DNA of 64,000 bases from Marthasterias glacialis (Eukaryota > Echinodermata > Asteroidea > Forcipulatida > Asteriidae): positions 16,859,802-16,923,801 of the forward strand of contig OU452223.1 of the NCBI GenBank assembly GCA_911728455.2, in the 5' to 3' direction. Made by a program: the position numbers and the translations under genes. Under the pieces are notes generated by a model. The model did no database searches, was not told where the DNA came from, and worked only from the letters and a program-made list of their open reading frames with translations. Positions 45,665 to 64,000 of the stretch are shown in pieces; position 1 is the first letter of the stretch, and the number at the start of each line of letters is the position of its first letter.

Positions 45665-48600
45665 CTTGAGAATGTGCCCATTGACCTTTTTGTCATGCTA
45701 TTGTTAATGATCAAAGGCAAAACAAAGCTATGTCAAAGGCCATCCGATCAGGACAGCGTCACTGCAGATCTATTATTTAACATGAAATGGTGAATTGAAC
45801 TTTAAATCTGATCAGGGTTAGAAAAAAACAAATCTGCGGTGGTGTTTGTTTTTCGAGGATCATTGAACAATGGCAGGAAGGACGGCCGGATTGTGGAAGA
45901 GGGACATCATCACCTCACACTGGTTGAGGTCAGTCATGGAGGATTCAGGGTTAAAACTGTTAGGACGATCACATGACGAAAAAAACTTGAACGTTTTTTA
46001 TTTTGGAAAAGAGACAACCACAGGGGATGATGAATTATGGAGTACATTTGATGATGTTATAGTGGTCTGATTGTGATAAAGCAGCGGATATAATCTACGA
46101 TTAGAAAAGAAAGGGGATTATAGTTTTAAAAGAAATTTACGGGCAAGTGAAACGCAAGAGCTTATCTCAAAAGGAAGTTTCGCACCCTTAAATGTGGCGT
46201 TTACTTCATCTCAGTGAGATTTTATGTTGGCCTATCAGCAACGTTTAGAGCTATATAATGAGCGGTATTCTCTGCTGTAACAAATGGGGTCAGTTAACAG
46301 AATGAGTGAAAAAATTAACCAGATGCATCAGCAGCACGTTTTTCTGTATTTATTATCTGAACAGCGCCACCAGAAGTCGAAACGTTTTGCGCTGAACGCC
46401 TACGTCATAAAGAGGGTTCTCTGACGTGAATCATGGCCGTTAATGTGGAAAATTAACAATACCGAGAAAACTGCGATGAGAAAATTAAAGGGGCGATGAC
46501 TTTTCAACGCAAGATCCAGCAAAATACAACATTGTTCAAACTGCTCAAGTGGTGAACCTCTTTAAATCAATATGTACAACAATATTAACGAAAAAATGCA
46601 CTGGTCTGTGAAAATGCACTCGTTTATTTTGTTTACCATTATTCACTTAGTACGTATTATATAATATTGTGCTAAAACGCATAGAAATGCTTTTAATGAT
46701 TGTGTTATTATTCGATTATAAAGACGTAATTAGTTAAAGACATTACTATGCGTTTTAGCTGCTAATTTAATTTGTGTCTTTTGTTGCATGATGGCAGGAC
46801 ACTATAATCCAGGGGTGAAAACAACAGTATAGCTTTTTCCACAAAAACAAGTACCAATTTCAACCACTCCAGGCAATTTATTTTTTATTTTTTTGGGGGG
46901 GAGAGTATGTTGCTGTACGATTGAGTAGATTCCTATCCTCCAACTTCAAACAAACACGAATACAACCAACTTGTGATTATTTCATACAACTTGATGGGAT
47001 CGTTGTTGTGGAAACGACAAACGAATTGTCAGGGATTTTGCCCAGGTTAATATCTTAGATTGACACCCCCCACTCTACTGTACCATACGATTCAAAGGCT
47101 TGACGATGAATCTAGCGCACCAAAATGAAAGAAGACTTCGTCACCCCTTGTAATTTTTCAAACACGCCAACAAGATACTTTTATTCATTTTTCCCGATAG
47201 AATCAGACGAGATCTGTACAATGTAACATACAAATATTGACAATGAGGTACTCACGTGATTTACCACGTGATTTTAAATAAGTCTCGAGAAGTCATAATT
47301 TAGCAATTAATTATATCAAATCAATATATTATGGAATGGAATAGTGGCATATTCTATTGCACACATACGTCACAATAATCTCCACCAGTGTAGAACGCAT
47401 GTTTTTTGGGGGGATAGAATTCTCAGAGACAAATCATTACAGTAAACGTGAAATATGTTTAAACTGGAACAATATTCATAATTTTAAAGGGTGAATTCAA
47501 TCAAATTTGAATTTTTTAAAGTTCATTTTAGTGTCCTAAAAACAGGCGATAAATCTGATATAGGCCTACTTGAACATTATTCATAAAAGCAGACCAATAA
47601 ATAATTCGAATAAATATTCGTTTTGTTATAAAAGGAAATCGTCTTCACTTTCATTTTCATTTTGTTTTTCGGGGCGGGGCTTCATGGGAGGCAGTTTTCT
47701 TTTTCGTTTCTTGACACCAGACTACCCCAAATAGGGGTATACGTTTACCCCAATCGGCACCCTTATATCCTAATAAGGACACAAAAGCTCCCACAGAAAG
47801 AACTATAATAATGCATTACACACTGGTGGTGAATTTTAAACACAGTATGGCAAGCCTGGTCAATGACCCAACCCAATAGAGTCACATAGTAACAAGTTAC
47901 TTCCTATCTAGACCCAGGCTAGGAGGGCACTATTCCATTAATACTCAGTTGGACAACACCTGTAATTTAGTTTTTTTAATAATTGATTTGTGGAATCTCT
48001 AAGCTGAAGGTGTTTTGTACAATATTCAAACCTTTACAGCAGCCATCTTGAGTCATGCTCCCTTAACCTATGCCACGTCATGTTTATCTATCATGTGGGA
48101 GGTACCAGTCTACTAGAATGCCTCATTCTGAAAACACAAAGTGTTATGATTTAAACAACAAACAAGATGGCTGACTGTATCGAGTCTGAATTGATAAATA
48201 ATCAATAGAAGGATCATTCTGAATTACTAGAATGTTTAAATGCAAATCAAAGTTTAGTTTTTACTTTTAAGTAATAAAAGATTGCGTTACAAGTGTTTGG
48301 TTACAATATCATCAAATAATCTAAAATAAAATTGTATTTACATAAACAAATTTGAATTTCAATGAGCACGTTCTCTGGCAAAACAATGATTTCCCATAAT
48401 ACTGGCGCGTTAAAAACAAACAAAACTTTCAAAGTGACTTAGGATAGCTCGGCTGATATCCTTTGAAATACTTTACATAATTCAAGAAAAAACAAATTGG
48501 GTTATGAATTTGTTGCATTAAAAATGAATTTGAAAATGAAACAGAATTTCATTATGGGCAGGAACAGTCAAAGACCAGCTTCGAAATTAAAGTCAACAAC

Positions 48601-49951
48601 TTAAAGAACACAAATTGAATTAAAAACAAATCATTATTGAGGTACACAAACAATACGCAACTAACATAAAAATTTTTATAAAATAAACATTTGAACTGAC
48701 ATTTCGAATCTTGAGGATTTGAATTCCGAAGGTAGGTAACATCTGAAGAAAAAAAACCCAAGAATTTTCCAATGCTGCTTCTTGACTTTAAAACAACTGA
48801 TTAGTTAAAATCTTAATGAATACCGATGAAGTTACAACATCCAATAGCTTTACACCAGTAACTATGAATTGATTATATTATCACTGGTTTGACCTAAACG
48901 TTGAACTCTTTCCAATCTAAAATTAAAACTACAGAAAGACATTATTTTTCTGAAAACATTCAATGGGGGACTGTTTTGAACGCGATGTGGCAGCAGACTT
49001 ACCAGGTAAATCCATTGTTCTCTGAGGTTTGTTATGCAAATGGCAAATTATCTGGTATGTCTGATGCCACTTAGAGTTCCACAGTCCCCCGTTGAGATTG
49101 ATTCATGAATTATTGTTAACAATTGTACACAAATTGGTAAAACTATCAAACTGAAAGACCATTTCTTAATTACCATATCTTTAGCTATTGTTATTGTTTA
49201 AAACTAAAATATGTATCAGAACTGGTGTAATGGAACGTGAATATAGAAAATGTATTAGTATAAAAGCTCAATGAGTCTTATAGCATGAGTTTTAAATAGT
49301 GCTCTTCAATTCTGTTAAATCAACTCATAGAACTGAAACATTTTTCAAAAGGGTTTGTTTTCCTTGCCAAGAAAAGTAAAAGCCTTAAGGATGCAACATA
49401 AAGATGTTGAAGATTCAGATCCAAAAGTATATTTTTCTGAGGGACACATTGAAACAAAGGTCAGTTGTGATGTTGCAGATCAGTGTTCAACTGGGCAAAA
49501 ATATGATTGACTTCATAGGGGAATCCTGGGTGTGCCTTCCCAACATGTTTTTTTTTCTGAAGACCAAGGACAACACATGATCAATAAAAAAGTTCACCCT
49601 TGCCTGGGATACTTATTGAGGATGATCTAAGCCAAGAAGCGTCAAAATGATAATGTCTTCTAAGTGCTACACCTGAGATAATTGTGAAATTGCTTGCAAC
49701 GTGGAAACATCTTATAATCCTGCGTGACAAATTACCATAACAACCAAATGTTGCGCTTCCCGACTGGTCTTCAGTGTTTAACAAGTGTGACCGATGGCTG
49801 TGTACATCCCTGTATTAAATGAATATGTCTGAAATTTCAAGCCTTGATGGACGGGCAAGGTCACTTCCTATGTCTTTACGAGCACACTTAAGGTGCACCA
49901 AGGTCAAGACCAGGGCAACGGAGGCGATGGCCTCCATGAAACCCCAGGCCT

Positions 49952-50083
49952 GGGGGTGGGTTTCACAAAGCACTAGGACTAGTCGTATCTCGAGTTAGGA
50001 CGAGTAACTAGCCCCAACTTAAAGGACGTAACATAAGTTGGGAACTGTCCTAAGTTAGGACTAGTTTTGTGAAATCCACCCCT
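49952..50083. repeat. Palindromic element with GGTGGGTTTCACAAAG ends
   Basis: The left end GGGGGTGGGTTTCACAAAGC pairs with the right end TTTTGTGAAATCCACCCC. The interior has repeated ACTAGTC and TAAGTTGGGACTG-like words. From memory, this is a form seen in many marine invertebrate genomes. It is non-coding. Confidence 0.75.
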
Positions 50084-50499
50084 GGATAATTAAGCAATTA
50101 TTACAAAATTCTCTCAATGCTGATTGAAACTATACTTTACAAGAAAAAACCACGATTACAAGAAGAGAGTTTTTGAGTTATCAATCTAAAAATAATAGAA
50201 TAGAATTTGTCTGCTGGTATGCTATGCTACGTTTTATACACTAAATTCATTACCTCTCTTAGTATATCACATTATGTACACCGGTTAAAATGTTACTTTA
50301 CACTATACACATTATACACTCTTGAACGAGTTTCAATTCTTCTCGACAACTAGAAAGATGTTGATATTTAACAGCTTATGTGTACAGTCCACATGTTCCT
50401 TGTAGATCAAATCTATGGTGATTTGCATGACTCCTCGAAGTTATAATTCAACTAACTGTTATACTGGTGTTTCCGCCATTACCGGCATCAAACTTTAAC

Positions 50500-50700
50500 C
50501 CAGGACCCAGTTTCATACATTCAACTCGGCAATACGCTCAGCATGCAACAAATTTTGCTAAGCAGATACAAGTTTACCGGCCAAATGCCACTATGATATG
50601 TTATCATTTGTGACTTGCTCCCTGCTTATAGTTACGCTAAGCTGGGTATTATTTGAAGCAATACTTTCAGCTTGAACAGCTCTACTGATATTGATTCCTG
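50500..50700. repeat. GGGCCC-family element, degraded copy
   Basis: CAGGACCCAGTTTCATACAT at the left, TTTGCTAAGCAG and TTTACCGGCC inside, and GAACAGCTCTACTGATATTG at the right follow the layout of 15199-15398 with many changes. Confidence 0.5.
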
Positions 50701-51614
50701 ATAGCAAGAATACCAGGGTTTTATATGTAAATATACAAGATAAATTATTATCCTTAGAAGTGGCAGTGATACAATGTTTGTATAGGATTTTACGAGATAA
50801 AAAATGCCATTAGGTAAAGCTTCATTCTACACCTGGTAGAAACGTGACCAAGTTAAAACTGACCTTTATCAGGTAGCTATATCAGTCTGAATCCCTGACT
50901 ACCCAGTGCTAACCACTATGACCAAATTTCAGTTGCAACCAGTCCAATTTTGATAATCGTCCAATCTTGTGAAAGGTCAGTAATTTGTATAAGAATTTTA
51001 GATTTAAAGGGGTTGTTGGAGTTAAAAAAGGAATAGAAAAAGAGACTAATGTTGGTTAAAGATGACTGCACAGAATGACCATTGGCCAATCACTTTGGAA
51101 TGACTTCTGAAAAGGCCGTCTTCATACTCCAAGAGAATACGCAGAGAAGTGTACTGTCAACAAAAATGGCACACGCAATCTTGAGAAAGCTGAACACATT
51201 CCAACCTGTCACACACTTGGAAGGTCTTATCCAACCCTGCCCTCTGCGACATTTTCATGAAGTTTGTCTCTGCCTTTACTACATACTTATACAGAAAATA
51301 TTGTTATTTGGACAAGAACGGAGATCCATCATGGACTGGAGGTCAAATTGAGCTGACCATCTACATGTAGGTCAACAGGGATCTACAGATTACATTGGAT
51401 CACCACTAATTAATTGAAATGAGCTTTCCACATTTAGAAAACATCATTCAAGGTTGAAATCTGAGGTCAAAACCCCCACTTGTCATTCACCTAGATCATC
51501 TCTAAATCAGACTTTCATCTCGTTGTCTTCAGAGACAAGAGTCTTTGTCTTTACCTGAACCTTGGGGTTGAGGTTCTCATCACCTCTCCAGAACCACTCT
51601 GTAGTGTCTTGTAC

Positions 51615-51710
51615 AATGGCTACGGCTACAGCTGTGGCTTCGACATCACTCTGTCATCAGTCTGTACTTCAACATGGCGGCTGAAGTCAGAAGCCGCAGC
51701 CAAAGGTGCT
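51615..51710. repeat. GGCTACGGCT foldback element, short copy
   Basis: AATGGCTACGGCTACAGCTG faces GAAGTCAGAAGCCGCAGCC across about 55 bp, an imperfect hairpin like that at 43412-43560. It may lie in the kinase 3' untranslated region. Confidence 0.5.
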
Positions 51711-51920
51711 CAATCCGGCTACGCACCTCCATATTAGTCCTGTACCCTGTAGACTACTAATGTTTTATATGAAATAGGTGGTCACCTCCTTGGCCTCAAG
51801 ACCATCTTCGCAGCAAATGGCAGCTTCTAGGCCGTGCACAGACTTGCATAGTTACAGAGAAACGATGGCCTCTGGAGAACCAGACCATATGCATTGGTCC
51901 ATTCAAACACACGCTGTGTT

Positions 51921-51926
51921 TTTATT
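51921..51926 (-). terminator. Candidate poly(A) signal of the MAP3K12/13 gene
   Basis: AATAAA on the minus strand, 70 bp past the stop codon. Longer untranslated regions using other sites are possible. Confidence 0.35.
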
Positions 51927-51995
51927 TGGTTTTGTACTTTGTGAGGGCTTCCCTCCTATCTTGACATCTATGCATGGACATCTTTAAGGTCATCG

Positions 51996-62282
<10,287 letters not shown>

Positions 62283-62566
62283 TCATACACGTAAACAAAC
62301 ACACCTAAATTATCTGGGCAGTAATGTTTGAAGAACCATTTCAAAGGTTTCCATGTACTTTCTTTTCGTGAAAATATCAGCACACCTACACTGCCACATT
62401 TTCCTTATAAACAAACCTAAACATGACACAATAACAATTACAAAAAAAAAAAAAATGATAACTAGACATAGAATTTTTGTTAATTACAAAAATACGGTGT
62501 TCGGTTGAACGTTACATGATGACGTAGTTCAAAAACATTGAACATAAAAAGATGAATTAAACTTCA

Positions 62567-64000
62567 ACTTCCGGTTTGACAGGATTTAAAGGTCAAATGG
62601 GGTCACACTTTGTGCATAACATCTAGAATTGCCAGAGAGCTCAAAATTGATGTAATGATTATTAATGTACCACGTTTCATTAATAAGATACACAATTTTG
62701 TATGTACAAACTTATACTTCCGGTTTCGACCGGAAATGAAGGTCAAATGAGGTCACACATTGTAAACATTTATAGAATCGTCGAAGGGCCTTAAAATTAA
62801 GTTATTATATTAATACACAAAATAATATTATTCAGATACGATTTTTTATAAAACAAACTACTACTTCCGGTTTCGACCGGAAGTAAAGGTCAAATGGGGT
62901 CACACCCTGTGTAAGATTTGTTTAATACTTCATGACCTTTCATATGGTGTAAAGATCATGTATGTAGCATATCTGATTCTGGAGATATGAGTATTTTAAT
63001 AAAAAACTTCAATTTAATATAATGACGTCATCGATGACGTCATCATTCCAAATTTTGTTCTTTGTCATGTACACGCTTTGGTCTAAGTACGTGGTAAGTT
63101 TCAAGTCCGTACATGCTCTATTTTTTGAGATAGCAAAATAATTTTTTTTTCGACCTCGTGTACCATTTTCGTTGTGACGTAGCTATGACGTCACACATCA
63201 TATTTTTAGAATGCTCTTGAGTTAAAGGAAATATTATGCATTGAACATTTTTTCATATTTTCATTCACTTAGGCTCTAGAGCCCAAAATAACATGATTTG
63301 TTACTTTAACTTCCGGTTTCGACCGGAAGTAAAGGTCAAATGGGGTCACGTTGTGCACCGCATTTGTAGATCTTTATAAGAGGTTTCATGTAAAAAAAGA
63401 ATCTTGAACGTAGCTCCTTTGGTTTTGAAGATATGATTTTTCAAATTATTTAAGGTTTATTTAACGTTTATTTAACGTAATGACGTCATCAATGACGTCA
63501 CCATTCCAAAAAAGTTGCGGTGCCGTCTACTCACCGAGGTTGATGTTCATGAGAAGTTTCAAGTTCATACAAGTTTCAGTTTTTCTCAAAATTGGCGGAG
63601 AAGGTTCGCAGGGAAAGAAGAACACGAGGAAAAAAAAAAACTAGAAATTGAGAGTTTGTGAACAAACTCACGGTGTTCGGCTTAATTACGTAATTTTAAG
63701 GTCATTATTGTGTGCAGGTTTTTTGTCTGTTTGTGCTATGCTGACGGGCGAAATATTTATTTGTGCTTTTTTATCTTTATGCATGAAGGTTTGACATATT
63801 AAACTTCAACTTCCGGTTCGACAGGATTTAAAGGTCAAATGGGGTCACACTTTGTGCATAACATCTAGAATTGCCAGAGAGCTCAAAATTGATGTAATGA
63901 TTATTAATGTACCACGTTTCATTAATAAGATACACAATTTTGTATGTACAAACTTATACTTCCGGTTTCGACCGGAAATGAAGGTCAAATGAGGTCACAC
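62567..64000. repeat. 1,242-bp tandem duplication with DR4, ETS-like and CRE words
   Basis: The block starting near 62567 recurs 1,242 bp later near 63809 and runs off the window. Inside, a ~40-bp motif occurs six times: a TTCCGG word (a full hairpin, ACTTCCGGT-TTCG-ACCGGAAGT, at 62863-62884 and 63309-63330), then AGGTCA-AATG-RGGTCA. The direct repeats begin at 62590, 62740, 62887, 63333, 63832 and 63982. TGACGTCA occurs at 63023, 63035, 63186, 63481 and 63493. No coding exon is visible, so it occupies an intron of the kinase gene. Confidence 0.88.

Larger units (their letters stand above)
45700..51920. other. Intergenic between two minus-strand genes, no gene supported
   Basis: No recognised coding exon; open frames near 45870 and 51082 match nothing I know and lack splice support. 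It contains an interspersed palindromic element (49952-50083), a degraded GGGCCC-family copy (50500-50700) and a GGCTACGGCT foldback (51615-51710). The right end may be 3' untranslated sequence of the kinase gene. Confidence 0.55.

Overview
This looks like a deuterostome animal nuclear genome, most likely an echinoderm and probably a sea star. It is AT-rich, has long introns with GT-AG borders and dense short repeats, and carries single-copy metazoan genes. I infer the sea star from recalled repeat families (GGGCCC-ended and GGCTACGGCT foldback elements); no search was possible. Nothing here is prokaryotic: no operons, ribosome binding sites or CRISPR array.

Layout. About 1-16.2 kb is gene-poor and rich in foldback elements and simple repeats, including a 51-bp minisatellite. 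At 16.2-17.7 kb a large plus-strand exon encodes an unrecognised polyglutamine protein. About 17.7-24.4 kb shows no convincing gene. At 24.5-32.0 kb a complete five-exon minus-strand SLX9/FAM207A ribosome-biogenesis gene was reassembled (224 aa). It sits head to head, with a 352-bp gap between start codons, with a complete seven-exon plus-strand gene at 32.4-39.5 kb for a membrane-anchored JmjC/cupin-type oxygenase (393 aa). At 42.8-45.5 kb lies a complete three-exon minus-strand ependymin-related secreted protein (288 aa). At 52.0-62.2 kb are the last ten exons of a minus-strand MAP3K12/13 (DLK/LZK) kinase; its 5' exons lie beyond the window.

The genes show no shared pathway. The clearest link between neighbours is the SLX9/JmjC divergent promoter. 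Exon joins were checked by reading phase: each of the three complete genes sums to a whole number of codons ending in a stop.

The least explained structures are: (i) a 1,242-bp tandem duplication at the right edge with six DR4 nuclear-receptor-like sites, ETS-like hairpins and CRE palindromes; (ii) a TATA-box, ATG and splice-donor cassette on the plus strand inside SLX9 intron 1, in phase with JmjC exon 2, which could give an isoform without the membrane anchor; (iii) a 1.1-kb inverted-repeat element in the same intron with a decayed repeat-associated gene; and (iv) many foldback elements, one with an 8-bp hAT-like target duplication.
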